A DNA stretch of 64,000 bases from Diphasiastrum complanatum (GCA_029204225.1 CM055095.1:34869078-34933077); one strand, 5' to 3'. Counted from the stretch's first letter, positions 44,028 through 56,119 are shown. Made by a program: numbers and translations. The notes: generated by a model not told the origin, from the sequence alone.

Positions 44028-44696
44028 TGTTAGAATTTAGCAATTTTCACATGGTTTTTTGATGAATATTAGACATCTATGTGGATCCACATGTGTGAAG
44101 ACCTGTCCACACGTGTGAAATGACACTTTTAATATTCAGACCTATTTTGATTAGCTTTCATTTGAGTCTAATAAGACCTCTCCTAAATTATAGGAGTTAG
44201 GTCCTAGATTGTAGGAATCTAGAAGGTCAACACAAACCACCAATGGATGATGTGACAAACTTGATAGATCTTATCCAAAGTGGATATGGATAAGTACAAT
44301 GAGCTGTCCTACACGTGCTGGATGTAGCTTAGAGAGAGATTATGGTGAATTTGTACTTGATCCATGATGGATCCATTATTGAGCTAATGATGAGAAATCT
44401 TGGTTTGTGAAGCTATCATTGTGTTTTGACTCTCTTAAGCACTTTCTTTGTGGATGAATGCTTTGTAAATGATAAGTAAACTATTTCTCTGTTATCAGGC
44501 CGTACAGTAGCTTTACTTCACACGTGTGAAGCCGTGGATCATCTTTTTTTATTGTTCTTGCTTGGAAACACAAAGATTGTTAAGTAGAAGCTAGATTTGG
44601 AAGCTAGTCTTGATATAGATCAAGATCCCAAGCTACCAATCACTCTTTGTGATCATTTGTAGATCAATTTCAGTCCATAAACTCTGAAATTTGACA
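44028..44696 (+). repeat. Cop4 5' LTR
   Basis: 669 bp with CACACGTGTG at 44108-44117 and 44519-44528. The second lies about 15 bases after GGCCGTAC. Confidence 0.92.
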
Positions 44697-44708
44697 TGGT
44701 ATCAGAGC
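44697..44708 (+). promoter_or_regulatory. Cop4 primer-binding site (tRNA-iMet)
   Basis: TGGTATCAGAGC directly after the LTR end ACA. Confidence 0.9.
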
Positions 44709-45316
44709 CAAGTCAAAGACCTTGGTTGATGATCCAAGAATCTTCATTTTGGTGAAAGCATTGGTGCTAGAGTCACTTTGAAGGAGGACGCCCTTTTCTA
44801 ATAGTTTACTTGTGATGTTGAGGTTCAGATTAGTGTGTAAAGTTCAAAAGTACTTCTCACACGTGTGAGAGGCTGCTGGAGTTGTACTTTCACCAAAACT
44901 TTGTGTTTTTTCAATATTTGAGCTTCAAACAAGTTGTGTAGAGTGAAACTAGTGATGTCTTATGAAAAACCATTGTTTCCATTATAGATTTGATGAGTGA
45001 ATGGTGTTAAAATCTTATTAAGCCTACAAATCCTTGTGAGAGAGTTTGAGGCTTATGTTTTTAGTTCAAGAGTGAAACTAAAACCAATTCTAAACATCAT
45101 AGGAAGGCATTGGCACTTCCAAAAATCAAATCCAAGATTCTAAGTGAATAGATTGTGTAGAATACACTCTCCCAAATCTTTTTGAGTTCAAGATCATTAT
45201 AGATCTTGCTTCTTGAGTCTAGTGAGATTCAAGAAAGTAGCATTTTAGCTAAATTCTGAGAAAGAAAGAAGGAAGAGCCTTTGAATAGTACATCAGTTGT
45301 ACTTGTTACTAGTTAG
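44709..45316 (+). other. Cop4 leader
   Basis: Non-coding leader with another CACACGTGTG at 44858-44867. The gag-to-integrase deletion joins it to RT at about 45317-45330. Confidence 0.65.
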
Positions 45317-46678
45317 AATGGGTTCAATTGGGGTTCTTGCAAACCAAGGGAGTAGATTTCGATGAAACTTTTGCTCCTGTTGCTAAGCTAATTTCCATAA
45401 GGTTGATTATTTCTCTTGCAACTACTTTCAATTGGCATCTATTTCAAGTTGATGTGACTAATGCTTTTCTCAATGGATATTTGGAAGAGGAGATTTTCAT
45501 GAGGCAACCCGAGGGCTTCATAAAAAAAGATCAAGAGGAAAAAGTGTGTTTGTTGCCAAGAAGCCTTTATGGGCTTAAGCAAGCACCTAGAGCTTGGTAC
45601 TCTAGGTTAAATACCTTCTTAAACTCTATTAAGTTTGTTGTAAGTGATTATGATCCTTCTTTGTACTTAAGATTAATGATGATAAAATCATCATTCTCAT
45701 TTTGTATGTTGATGACATTATCCTTAGTGGAAATGATCTTGATGGTATACAAGAAGTGAAAGTAGCATTGTTTAAGGAGTTTAAGATGGTAGATCTTGGT
45801 AATCTTCATTTCATATTAGGAATAGAAGTTTCAAGAGGCAAGGATTTGAGTTTTATTTGTCAATCCAAATATGCTTCTTCTATCTTAGAAAAGTTTGAAA
45901 TGAAAGATTGTAAAGGAGTAGAAACTCCTATGGAGCAAAATGTAAAAGTTTCCAATAATGATGATGAAGCATCCTTTGAGGACATCACACTATATAAAAG
46001 ACTTGTAGGCTCTTTGATCTATCTTATTATAACTAGACCTGATCTAAGTTATAGTGTAGGCAAATTAAGCCAATCTATGCAAAATCCATTGGTTTGTCAT
46101 TGGAAAAATGCAAAAAGGTGTTGAGGTACATCTCGGCCACCAAGAACTTTGGCATTTTATATGATGGATCTAATATAGCCTTAATGGCATATTCGGATGC
46201 TGATTTTGCAGGTGATAAGGTGGATAGGAGGTCCACAAGTGCTTTTGTTACCTTTCTTTGCAATGGCATAGTGTCTTGGCTTTCCAAAAAGCAAGATACT
46301 ATCTCTCTATCTTCAACCGAATCGGAATACAAGGCACTAACATCCACAACAAAGGAGATTCTATGGTTGAAGAGGCTTTTGGTGGAATTACAAGTCATGG
46401 AGGCCGAGGAGCAGCCAACAATATTTTGTGACAGCCAATCAAGCCAAGCATTAGCAACCAATCCCACATTCCATGCAAGGAGCAAGCACATAGAGATTGC
46501 TCACCATTTTGTGAGGGAAAAGGTTCAAGCAAAGGAGATCAAGCTACATCATGTGTCTTCTTCAGATTGCCTTGCTGATCTACTCACCAAAGCCTTGCCA
46601 AAGGCTTCATTTATCAAGTTAAGATCAGTCTTAGGTGTTGTAGATAGACGTACTATAGTTGTATCATGTAAAAATTGA
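45317..46678 (+). pseudogene. Cop4 reverse transcriptase and RNase H
   Basis: Starts inside RT (GVDFDETFAPVAKLISIRLI, VDVTNAFLNGYLEEEIFM, SLYGLKQAPRAWYSRLNTFL). A frame change near 45680-45700 leads to LYVDDIILSGND (YVDD intact, 45705-45716) and on to GVETPMEQNVKV and TRPDLSYSVGKLSQSMQNP. A second change at about 46110 leads to RNase H: SDADFAGDKVDRRSTSAFV, DTISLSSTESEYKALTS, FCDSQSSQALATNP, HIEIAHHFVREKVQ, ending at 46678. The motifs are complete, but two shifts and the absent gag and integrase make it non-autonomous. Confidence 0.88.
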
Positions 46679-46685
46679 GGAGGAC

Positions 46686-47352
46686 TGTTAGAATTTAGCA
46701 ATTTTCACATGCTTTTTGATGAATATTAGACATCGATGTGGATCCACACGTGTGAGGACCTGTCCACACGTGTGAAATGACACTTTTAATATTCAGATCT
46801 ATTTTGATTAGCTTTCATTTGAGTCTAATATGACATCTCCTAAATTATAGGAGTTAGGTCCTAGATTGTAGGAATCTAGAAGGTCAACACAAACCACCAA
46901 TGGATGATGTGGCAAACTTGATAGATCTTATCCAAAGTGGATATGGATAAGTACAATGAGCTATCCTACACGTGATGGATGTAGCTTAGAGAGAGATTAT
47001 GGTGAATTTGTAGTTGATCCATGATGGATCCATTATTGAGCTAATGATGAGAAATCTTGGTTTGTGAAGCTATCATTGTGTTTTGACTCTCTTAAGCACT
47101 TTCTTTGTGGATGAATGCTTTGTAAATGATAAGTAAACTATTTCTCTATTATCAGGCCGTACGGTAGCTGTACTTCACACGTGTGAAGCTGTGGATCATC
47201 TTTTTTGATTGTTCTTGCTTGGAAACACAAAGATTGTCAAGTAGAAGCTAGATTTGGAAGCTAGTCTGATATAGATGAAGATCCCAAGCTACCAATCACT
47301 CTTTGTGATCATTTGTAGATCAATTTCAGTCCATAAACTCTGAAATTTGACA
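46686..47352 (+). repeat. Cop4 3' LTR
   Basis: 667 bp with three CACACGTGTG copies (46745-46754, 46765-46774, 47176-47185). The extra copy is CACATGTGTG in the 5' LTR. Confidence 0.92.
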
Positions 47353-48345
47353 CTGTACACCTTTCAACCGGAAGGATTCGAAGTCAAAGTCCAAGATCAC
47401 AAAGTGTGCAAGCTACACAAAGCAATCTATGGCTTGAAACAAGCTGCAAGAGCATGGCTCAAAAGAATCAATGCTTATCTCATTCAATTAGATTTTGCGA
47501 ACAATTTTGCTAAGTATAACGTTTATTCCAAATACATAGGTGTCAACTTAGTTCACATAGCTCTATACGTAGATGATGCATTCATTCTGTCTAACGACAC
47601 TTCCTTAATGCGCACTACTAAGAGTGATTTGTCAAAAAAAATTTGACATGACTGATCTAGGCGTTGTTCATTTGTTATTAGAAATACACATTACTAGAGA
47701 TAGATTACATAAGAAAATGTATCTCAGTCATCAGAGATATCTAGAGAACATTTCATATGTCTGATTGCAAATCGATTGATACACCAATGGTTCCATCTAT
47801 AGTATTGACTAAACCTGATTCCGAAAGTGAGGTACTCAACTTAGTGAAGTACCCTTATCATTCACTCATAGGATCATTAATGTATGCCATCCTCCGTACG
47901 AGACCTGATTTAGCATACGCAATTAGCACATTAAGTCAATACATGTCTAATCCTAGGATCTCTCATTGGAAAGCATTAAAGAGAGTGATGAAATACATTC
48001 AAGGAAGTTTAGATCAGGTTCTATGCTACGATGGAAACGCTATCAATCCACTCATCCTTCAAGACTACTCTGACTCAGATTGGGGAGGAAATGTCTCAAC
48101 CAGAAAATTCACTTCTGGGTTTTGTTTCTTTTTGGTAGGGAGACCTATCTCGTGGAACTCAAGAAATATCTCTGGAACTCAAGAAAGCAAAAATCAATTG
48201 CACTTTCTTCAATAGAGATAGAGTACATTGCAGTATGTCAAGCTTCAAAAGAAGCTATATGGATCAAATTGTTACTTCATGATCTATATCATACTCAGTT
48301 TAATGCTACCACGATTATGTGTGACAAGTTGAGCTATATTTCATG
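47353..48345 (+). pseudogene. Cop5 RT palm, thumb and RNase H
   Basis: Resumes with QPEGFEVKVQDHKVCKL, AIYGLKQAARAW and the catalytic ALYVDDAFIL (YVDD kept). It then reads, in shifted frames, DCKSIDTPMVPS, LIGSLMYAILRTRPDLAYAI, DSDWGGNVSTRKFTSGFCFF and KQKSIALSSIEIEYIAVCQA, with EAIWIKLLLHDL to the right. The RNase H end is lost at about 48345. At least three frame changes. The lineage differs from the other Copias here (RTRPDLAYAISTLSQYMSNP). Confidence 0.8.
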
Positions 48346-48369
48346 GTCCTTAAATCCCAATGATGTTTT

Positions 48370-48886
48370 GGATATTGTTGTAGGTTTGGAGGAGAGACCA
48401 GCAACACAACAATATCAAGTGAGGTATGACAAGAGGGCCAAGAAGGATCTACATATGATAAAGATGAATGTTACCAATGAGCTTCTCAAAGCCCATCATC
48501 TTTGGAAGCTTGGGATTCATTGAAGAAGCTTTATGAATCCAAGTCTACGTGTTGACTCTAAGAAGGCAAATCTTTTCTTGTTTGCAAAAGAATGAAGAAA
48601 GTCCAAGTACTTTTGTTTTGAGGATGAAAGCATTGAATAATGAGTTGGCTTGCATTGATGAAAGCATTAAGGAATGAGAGCTTATTCAAGTGATTCTTAA
48701 TGGCTTGTTGGATGCTCATGGTAACATTGTTCAAAGTATTGCTATTCAAAAGACTTTTCCAAGTTTGATGGATCTTCAAGAGATCTTGATCAATGAAGAA
48801 TATAGGCTTCAAGCAAGAGGTGGATCTACATCGACACTTCAAGAGGATGCTATGTTCACAAAGGGCAAAACCAAAAGTAAGTGGTC
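48370..48886 (+). pseudogene. Cop3b gag (middle part)
   Basis: Frames give VGLEERPATQQYQVRYDKRA, MIKMNVTNELLK, then after stops SLMDLQEILINEEYRLQARG and the basic KGKTKSKWS at the Cop2b insertion point. This is UBN2-type gag, closely related to the gag at 39764-40364. At least three stops or frame changes. Confidence 0.75.
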
Positions 48887-49309
48887 TGTGAAAAATGCAA
48901 AAATAAGCTTGGTAGAGGCCAAAAATCTTGTATATATGATAGACACACATGTGTGGAGCCTATTCCCATGTGTGAAACTAGTGTACTTTTCATGTACCAA
49001 TCTTGGTTTTGGAAGCAATTTTGAGTGATTCAATCCATTTGTCTACATTTGTTTTGATTGTTTAGGGGTGCTATCAATGTGTACTTGATTTTCAGGTTAA
49101 AGTCCATACTCAGACAGTGTTTCACACGTGTGAAACTAGAAAGTACACCTACCTTCAAATTATGATTGTTCTTGTTAGGATTTTGTGTCTAGAATTGATC
49201 TAGATCGATCTTAATCTCAAGTAGATTGATAGATCAAGTAATCTGACAACAAACCCCTCTTGAGGATCAGTTAGGATCCACTCTTGGTCATTTTTGTACT
49301 TTTTGCACA
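48887..49309 (+). repeat. Cop2b 5' LTR (internally deleted)
   Basis: TGTGAAAAATGC...TTTTTGCACA. It lacks roughly 360 bp, including the TATA box and several G-box copies of Cop2a; one CACACGTGTG remains (49133-49142). Confidence 0.88.
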
Positions 49310-49321
49310 TGGTATCAGAGC
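49310..49321 (+). promoter_or_regulatory. Cop2b primer-binding site (tRNA-iMet)
   Basis: TGGTATCAGAGC contiguous with the LTR end. Confidence 0.9.
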
Positions 49322-49901
49322 CTAGTACAAGAGGTTTTGTTGAAATTGATAGAGTTAATCCAAATCAAAGCCAAAATTAGCAGTTTTTTGAAAACTAGTC
49401 AAATTTTGTGTAGCGAGTTGGATTTGATAGCTATTCTCAAAATATTTGGTCCAGATCTTGTTGTGGGCTATAGGAACCCTTTTCACACGTGTGAGGCCGT
49501 ACAGCTCTAGTTTTGACTGAGAAATTTCAAAAATTTGTAAAATTTGACTCACATACCCAATTTGAGTGCAGAATCAAGCATTTTCTATAGTGAATCTAAT
49601 CCTTTGATTAGTTCTTGGATTTGATCAGCCAAAAAATTAAAATTGAAGCTTGAATTAGGTGCACTAATCGATCTTCTCTGATTTTTTGAGTGTATGTTGA
49701 GGTTGAAGAAAGAAATTGCTGAAAATCATAGATTAAGGAGTGATTTTGCAAGTTTGAGACTAGAATCTAAATTTCCATCATCCTAGATTGGTTCACGAGT
49801 GATAGGATTGAGTCTATAAGCTTTCTAAATTGCTAGAAGACTTTAGGTTCAGATCTCTTAGAGAAACCATAAGAGTTTCTAGTGCTTTTTCACATTCAAA
49901 A
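49322..49901 (+). other. Cop2b 5' leader
   Basis: Non-coding leader. Holds CACACGTGTG (49484-49493) overlapping GGCCGTAC (49495-49502) by composition. The first gag ATG in good context is at 49902. Confidence 0.7.
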
Positions 49902-51539
49902 ATGGCATCAATGGGTGGTTATTTGCTTGAAGCTAGTGAAAGACTTACATCCACTAATTATGCTACTTGGATAGTTCAAATGGAGTATTTGCTTGTACTT
50001 CATGATCTTTATGACATTATACTTGAGGTGGAAGTAGAACCTCAAGGAGGAGTTGAATTGGCTAAGTACAAAAAGCGATGTAGAGTTGCATTACACTGCA
50101 TAAAAATGAATGTAAGTAATGAACTTTTGAAAGAAATCTCATCTTGTACCACATCCAAAGAGGCATGGGATTCCTTAATAGCCATTTATGGATCCAAGAA
50201 CACTTCAAGGATACTCATGCTTAGGAATCAAATCCTTCAAAGCATGAAAGGAAGTAGTGAAAGTGCCCAAAATTATGTCTTTAGGATCAAATCTTTGAAT
50301 AAGGAGTTGTCTTCTATAGATGATAAAATCAAAGATGATGAATTAGTTCAAATCATTTTGAATGGATTAGGAGATGATTATTCCAATCTTGTTCAAACCT
50401 TTGCTATTCAAGATTCACTTTCTAGTATTGAAAAACTTCAAAGTTTGCTTGTTAGTGAGGAGAGTAGAAGGCTTCATATCAAAAGTAGGATGAGTTCCTT
50501 ATCTTTGAATGATGGTGATGAAAAAGCTAACTTTTCTTTGAAAGGCAAGAAGAAGAAGTTTCCATCCAAGAAGACTCAAGACATGGAGATGGAGAACAAA
50601 GATGGAGCATCAAGTTCCAAAGGCAAGAGCAAGAAGGACAAGAAGAAGCTAAAATGTTTCTTTTGTGGAAAAAAGAGACATTTTGCATCCGAGTGCTACA
50701 AGAAGAAGAATGCCCAAGAGAAGGACAATCAAGGCAATCTTGTGCTTGAGGAGGAGGAAGAAGGCAATCTATCTTTGATGGTATCCTCACCACAAACATC
50801 TAATCAAGACACTTGGTGGATTGATAGTGGGGAAAGCTCTCACATGACTCACCAAAAAGACTACTTTTCTAATCTACTTTCTTACAATAGTTCTAAGAGA
50901 TTTATCTTCACTGCAAGTGATCAAGAATATGAGATTGTAGGTGTTGGATCCATTCCTTTATGTCTAGGATCATCTAAAAAAGCAGATCTAGACAATGTTC
51001 TTTATGTACCTTCAATTACAAAGAACTTGTTGAGTGTAGGACAACTTATGGATAGTGGATTAGATGTACATTTCAAGCATAGAGCATGTTCTATCTTGAA
51101 AGATGAAAAATGTATTGCTAGTGGTTTCAAGCAAGGGAGGTTATTCAAATTGGATGCTAACGTGATGGTTGGAAGTGTGAACATGGCAAGGGAGGAGCTC
51201 ACTCAAGTGAAATTATGGCACAAAAGGTTAGGCCATCCTAACTACAAAGCTATGGAGACCAAGGTGACAAAGGATCTAGCAAGAGGACTTCCCAAAACCA
51301 TATCCAAGTGTGGCAAGCTTTGTGAAGCTTGTGGACTCTCCAAATCTCATAAGCTTCGTTTCAAGAGATCTTTGATAAGATCTAACTCTCCTCTTGACCT
51401 TATACACTCGGATTTCATTGATTTTCACATGAATCAAATGGTGGAGCTCTTATGTATGTCACTTTTATTGATGATAAATCAAGATACTCTTGGTTTTATC
51501 TCTTGTCTAAGAAAAATGAAGTTTTTGAGTCCTTTGTAA
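49902..51539 (+). pseudogene. Cop2b gag, protease and start of integrase
   Basis: MASMGGYLLEASERLTSTNY opens a complete UBN2 gag (LLKEISSCTTSKEAWDSLIA, VQIILNGLGDDYSNLVQTFA), then the knuckle CFFCGKKRHFASEC and protease WWIDSGESSHMT, where the family has DSGA. The pre-integrase domain is intact (LWHKRLGHPNYKAMETKVTK). The frame shifts near 51415 just after LIHSD. The open frame extends upstream to 49830, but the ATG at 49902 fits the family start. This is the only near-complete gag of this family here and could serve partners such as Cop2a, though only if expressed. Confidence 0.85.
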
Positions 51540-52292
51540 AGTTCAAAACTCTTGTGGAAAAACAACTTAATACTAGCTTGAAAGTATTAAGAAGTGATAA
51601 TGGAGGGGAGTACATCTCCAATAGGATGAAAGAGTTTTGTGAAACTAAATGGCATAAAGAGATAGTTTACTTGTACATATACTCCACAACAAAATGGAGT
51701 AGCTGAGAGAAAGAATAGGACACTATGTGAGTGTGCTAAAGCTATGAGATTAGATGCATCTCTTCCTATTTCATTTTGGGGAGAAGCTATTTTATGTGCA
51801 AACTTTCTTTGTGATAGAATGACTAATAGTGCCATTAAAGGACTTACACCTTATGAAGTATTGTTTGGCAAAAAGCCAAATCTTAGTGATTTGTAAGTTT
51901 TTGGATGTACTTGTTATGTACATATTCCTTTAGAAACAAGGAAAAAGGAAGATGCCACTTCTTTCAAAGACATCTTTGTTGGTTATAGTGAAAGTAAGAA
52001 AGCTTATAGGATATATGATCCTATTACAAAAAAAGTTGTTGCTAGTAGAGATGTACTTTTTGATGAATCTCTCCAAGCCAAAGGAAAGGTGACTTCCAAC
52101 AACACTCAACTTGTCAAAGATCATGCTATGGCCGAGGAGGAGCTTCATGAAGATGAAGACCAAGTGGAACCTACTCCAAGTCCAAGGGTCCCAAGAAGAT
52201 AAAAAAGGACAAGGATTGAGCCATCAAGGCTCACTTATAGTGACAAAGGGGAGCAAAGGGAAGATTCTCAACTACTCAACTCTTATACTTTC
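51452..52292 (+). pseudogene. Cop2b integrase core and tail
   Basis: YVTFIDDKSRYSWFYLLSKK, LRSDNGGEYISNRMKEF, then after a shift near 51650 QQNGVAERKN and RTLCECAKAMRLDASLP. The tail FGCTCYVHIPLETRKKEDAT follows a nonsense codon at 51894. Another stop (RR, stop, KRTRIEPSRL) lies at 52201. Catalytic Asp and Glu are visible, but the core is split across frames. Confidence 0.82.
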
Positions 52293-53860
52293 TTGACTAC
52301 TATGCTTGAAGAACCAACTAGTTTTGAGGAAGCAAATAAGTCTCAATATTGGAGGAAAGCTATGCAAGTAGAGTTTGATGCATTAATAGAAAATCAAACT
52401 TGGAAACTTGTTGATTTACCTTATGGAAAGAAGCCTCTTACTTGTAAATGGATATATAGATTGGAATATAATCAAGATGGTTTCATTCATAAGTACAAAG
52501 CTAGACTTGTAGCAAAAGGTTTTTTGCAAGTCAAAGGCATAGATTATGACAAAACCTTTGCAACTGTTGCAAAGCTTGTGATCATTAGATTAATCATATG
52601 TCTAGCAACTTCTTTCAAATGGGAGCTCTTCCAACTTGATGTGACAAATGCTTTCTTGAATGGATTCTTGGAAGAGGAAATCTACATGTGCCAACCCAAG
52701 GGCTTCATCAAAGATGGAGAAGAAGACAAGGTGTGTCTCTTAAAGAAGAGTCTTTATGGACTCAAGCAAGCACCAAGAGCATGGTACTCTAGGTTGCATT
52801 CCTATCTTATTTCCATTGGATTTGTTGTAATTTCTTATGAACCATCATTGTACTACAAATGTAATAATGGAAAGATCATTTTCTTAGTTTTAAATTTTGA
52901 TGAAATTATACTCATAGGAAATTATCTAGATGGCATCAAGAATGTAAAAGTTTCCTTGTCTAGTGAATTTAAGATGGTAGATCTAGGACTTCCTAAAGTT
53001 ATACTTGGAATAGAAGTCACTAGAAGTAATGATTTTACCTTCATATGTCAATCTAAGTATGCTAGATCAATCTTAGCAAGATTTGGCATGATTGATTGTA
53101 AAGGAGTTGAAACTCCTATGAAACTAAGTGTAAAAGTTTCTAAGAAAAGTGATGAAGCATCCTTTGAGGACATCACTACCTGTAGAATGCTTATTGGTTC
53201 GTTGATATACTTAACCATCACTAGACCATATCTTAGTTTTTGTGTTGGCAAGTTGAGTCAATACATGCAAAGTCCATTAATATGTCGTTGGAGAGGAGCA
53301 AAAAGGGTGTTAAGGTCCATCTTGGCTACAAAAGACTTTGGCATAGTTTATGAAAGGACTAATATTTGTTTGAAAGCATATTTAGACTCAAGTTTTGTAG
53401 GCGACAAAATGGATAGAAGATCCATAAGTGCATTTGCTACATTCTTATGTGGAGGAGTTATATCTTGGCTTTCCAAAAAGCAACATACCATCTCTCTTTC
53501 ATCAACAGAATCTGAATATAAAGCTATGACAACAACAACAAAAGAGGTTCTTTGGCTTAAAAGGATTTTGGAGGAGCTACATGTGATCAAGGATGAAGAC
53601 ATTCCATGCATATATTGTGATAATCAAGCAGCTCAACAACTTGCAAACAATCCAATCTTCCATGCTCGAACAAAACACATCGAGATTGCATGTCATTTCG
53701 TGAGGGAGAAAGTGCAAGCAAAATAGATCAAGCTTATTCATGTTTCATCGTCAGATTGCATTTCTGATATACTCACCAAGGCATTGCCTTAAGATCCGTT
53801 TATAAAATTAAGATAGGCTCTCGGAGTTGTAGATAGATCTATGCTAGACTTACGGAGCTA
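52293..53860 (+). pseudogene. Cop2b reverse transcriptase and RNase H
   Basis: One open frame of 477 codons (52293-53726) from EEPTSFEEANKSQYWRKAMQ through KWIYRLEYNQDGFIHKYKAR, VTNAFLNGFLEEEIYM and SLYGLKQAPRAWYSRL to RNase H (TISLSSTESEYKAMTTTTKE, IYCDNQAAQQLANNP, HIEIACHFVREKVQAK). It then meets a nonsense codon before the last 45 codons. The palm motif is NFDE (52893-52904) instead of YVDD, exactly as in Cop2a, although the surrounding frame is intact. An open frame around a dead catalytic site suggests the lesion is old and shared. Confidence 0.87.
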
Positions 53861-53873
53861 GATTTTTGAGGAG

Positions 53874-54523
53874 TGTGAAAAATGCAAAAATAAGCTTGGT
53901 AGAGGCCAGAAATCTTGTATATAGGATAGAAACACATGTGTGGAGCCTATTTCCACGTGTGGAACTAGTGTACTTTTCATGTACCATAATCATATATGCT
54001 GTACATATGATTTATTCAAGTTCTAGTGGCTAAAATGGCCAAAAACTAGTTTTCTAGAGATATGACACATGGCACCAATCTAATGATTGCATAAGTCAAA
54101 TATTTTGAATAGTTGTCACATCCCATGTGTAGAGGACAGCTCACACATGTGGAAATAGCTGAAGTAGGCAAGTTTTTGCTTCTAGAAGATTTCCATGAAG
54201 ATCTCCATATAGTAGGAAAATAGACCAAAAATGCCCAAAATGGAAAGTTTTGTTCCAAGTGTCAAATTGCATGATAGTGACAAGGCATCCTCACATGTGT
54301 GAGATCTGACGCATGATCAGTACCTCAAGCTTCAAAAGTGTATATATAGAGGCTTATTTGGCCATAATCAATTGATGATTGTTCTTGTTAGGATTTTGTG
54401 TCTAGAATTGATCTAGATTGATCTTAATCTCAAGTAGATTGATAGATCAAGTAATCTGACAACCAATCCCTCTTGAGGATCAGATTAGGATCCACTCTTG
54501 ATCCTTTTTGTACTTTTTGCGCA
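53874..54523 (+). repeat. Cop2b 3' LTR (internally deleted)
   Basis: TGTGAAAAATGC...TTTTTGCGCA. It keeps the TATA region (54340-54352) but lacks about 170 bp around the block found at 49010-49160 of the 5' LTR. The purine-rich TTTTTGAGGAG precedes it. Confidence 0.88.
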
Positions 54524-56119
54524 TGGTCTAAATGGCGAGATCAAGTGGAGGCTTCTTCAGGTGGCAAAAAGAAGGATAGATCAAAGCTCAAGTGTTTCTA
54601 TTGTGGCATCAAAAGACATTTTGCAAGTGAGTGCTACAAGAAGAAGAGAGATCAAGGAGACAAACAAGGTAATCTTACTCTTGATGAGGATGGTTTGGAT
54701 GTTCAATGCAAATGATGATGATTTTGTGACATCTTCATGTATGCTTGCTAATGATGGAGATCTAGATCCTCTTTGTTGGAATATGGGGATGACAAGAGGG
54801 TGATCTATTACCAAGCATTTGCTTAGTGTGAGTCAAATTCTAAGTAAAGGCCTCAAGGTGGAGTTTGATGGAGATGCTTGTATGATCAAAAGGAAGGATT
54901 TCTTGATTGGAAAAGGTAAAAGGCAAGGGAAGTTGTTCAAACTAGATGCTTGTGTTATTGCTAACCAAGTTGGATGTGTTGCAAGGGAGCAAATACCTAT
55001 TCAAGAGGTTTGGCATAAAAGGATGGGACACCTCAACTTCAAGTCATTGGAGGTAATGGCTAGGAAGAAGATTGTGATAGGTCTTCCAAGTTCCTTAAGT
55101 GGCATCAAACATGTTTGTGATTTTGTGCTTTGTCTAAGTCACATAGAATACCTTATACTATCTATATCTAGATCTACAAAGCCTTTTCAGCTTATACATT
55201 CGGATATTCATGGATTTACTACAATTAGCAATAGTGGAGCTAAAATGTATGTAACATTCATTGATGATTTTAGTAGATTTTGTTGGATCTATCTACTAAA
55301 GAGCAAGGATGAAGTGTATGATGTCTTTATCAAGTTCAAGAATGCAAGGGAGAACCAATTTTTTACAAGGATCAAGTGCTTAAGGAGTAACAATGGTGCT
55401 GAGTACATATCTACCAAGTTCAAGGCCTTTTGTGATGAGCATGGGATCAAGAGGGAGTATACAAAATCAAGGACCCCACAACAGAATGGAGTGGTTGAAA
55501 CAAAGAATATGACTTTATGTGAAAGTTCAAAAGCTATGAGGTTAAGTGCCAATCTTGACAAACCATTTTGGGATCAAGCTTTGTTGTGTGCCAGTTTCTT
55601 GTGAAATAGGTGGCTGAGTGCTATTTTGGATGGAAGGACACCTTTTGAGATGCTATTGAAGAGGAGGCTGTGTCAACTTTCTAAGAACCTTTGGATGCAC
55701 ATGCTATGTCAACATTACTCTTGATGATAGGACCAATTCTTCAAGAAGAGGTATTTTTGTTGGATATAGTGAGGTGAGTAAAGCCTACAAGGTTTACATT
55801 GGAACATTCCAAAAGTGTCTTCAAGCATGATTTATGGTGATGTGGATGGATCTAACATTCTTGATCTTGATGAAAAGGATCCTACTTTGGATGGTGATGA
55901 TGATGGACCTTCATCAAGTCAAAAGCCAAGGAGAACATAAGGGAAAGACAAATACCTTCAAGGCTCACATATGATCAAAAGGGTAAGCAAATAGTTTTTG
56001 AAATTTATGTTGCTTTCCTAACCTCTTTGGATGAACCTACAAGTGTAGATCAAGCAAGGAAAGAAGAGGAGTGGATCCAAGCAATGGACCTTGAGTATCA
56101 AGCTCTTATGAAGAATGAA
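54524..56119 (+). pseudogene. Cop3b zinc knuckle and integrase
   Basis: The knuckle CFYCGIKRHFASEC is intact (54590-54632). The protease DSGA region is missing: the knuckle tail runs into SITKHLLSVSQIL (54802 onward). Integrase: VWHKRMGHLNFKSLEVMARK, LIHSDIHGF, FIDDFSRFCWIYLL, and NGVVETKNMTL with the catalytic Glu. The second catalytic block reads LRSNNGAEY, so Asp is Asn. Stops at 55602 and beyond break the tail. At 56027-56119 the RT lead-in begins (DEPTSVDQARKEEEWIQAMD) and stops after MKNET. Confidence 0.8.

Larger units (their letters stand above)
44028..47352 (+). mobile_element. Cop4: short Copia with near-identical LTRs, RT-RNase H only
   Basis: LTRs 44028-44696 (669 bp) and 46686-47352 (667 bp), TGTTAGAATTTAG...AAATTTGACA, flanked by the perfect duplication CTGTA (44023-44027, 47353-47357). 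The primer site abuts the 5' LTR and a purine-rich TTGAGGAGGAC precedes the 3' LTR. The internal 1989 bp hold only leader and RT-RNase H; gag, protease and integrase are deleted. LTRs differ at roughly 15-20 positions by eye, so the insertion is fairly young. Confidence 0.92.
43440..48345 (+). mobile_element. Cop5: decayed Copia pol split by Cop4
   Basis: Two plus-strand pieces, 43440-44027 and 47353-48345, that meet across Cop4 with the duplication CTGTA. The first carries the integrase-RT linker and RT start; the second carries the RT palm to RNase H. No LTR of its own was found. It ends about 48345-48365 in a direct join to gag of Cop3b. Confidence 0.8.
48887..54523 (+). mobile_element. 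Cop2b: second copy of the Cop2 family, with gag
   Basis: Flanked by the perfect duplication TGGTC (48882-48886, 54524-54528). LTRs are 48887-49309 (423 bp) and 53874-54523 (650 bp), both shorter than the ~800-bp Cop2a LTRs because each lost a different internal block. The internal order is gag, protease, integrase, RT, RNase H, the fullest Copia complement in the window, but with several stops. Confidence 0.92.
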
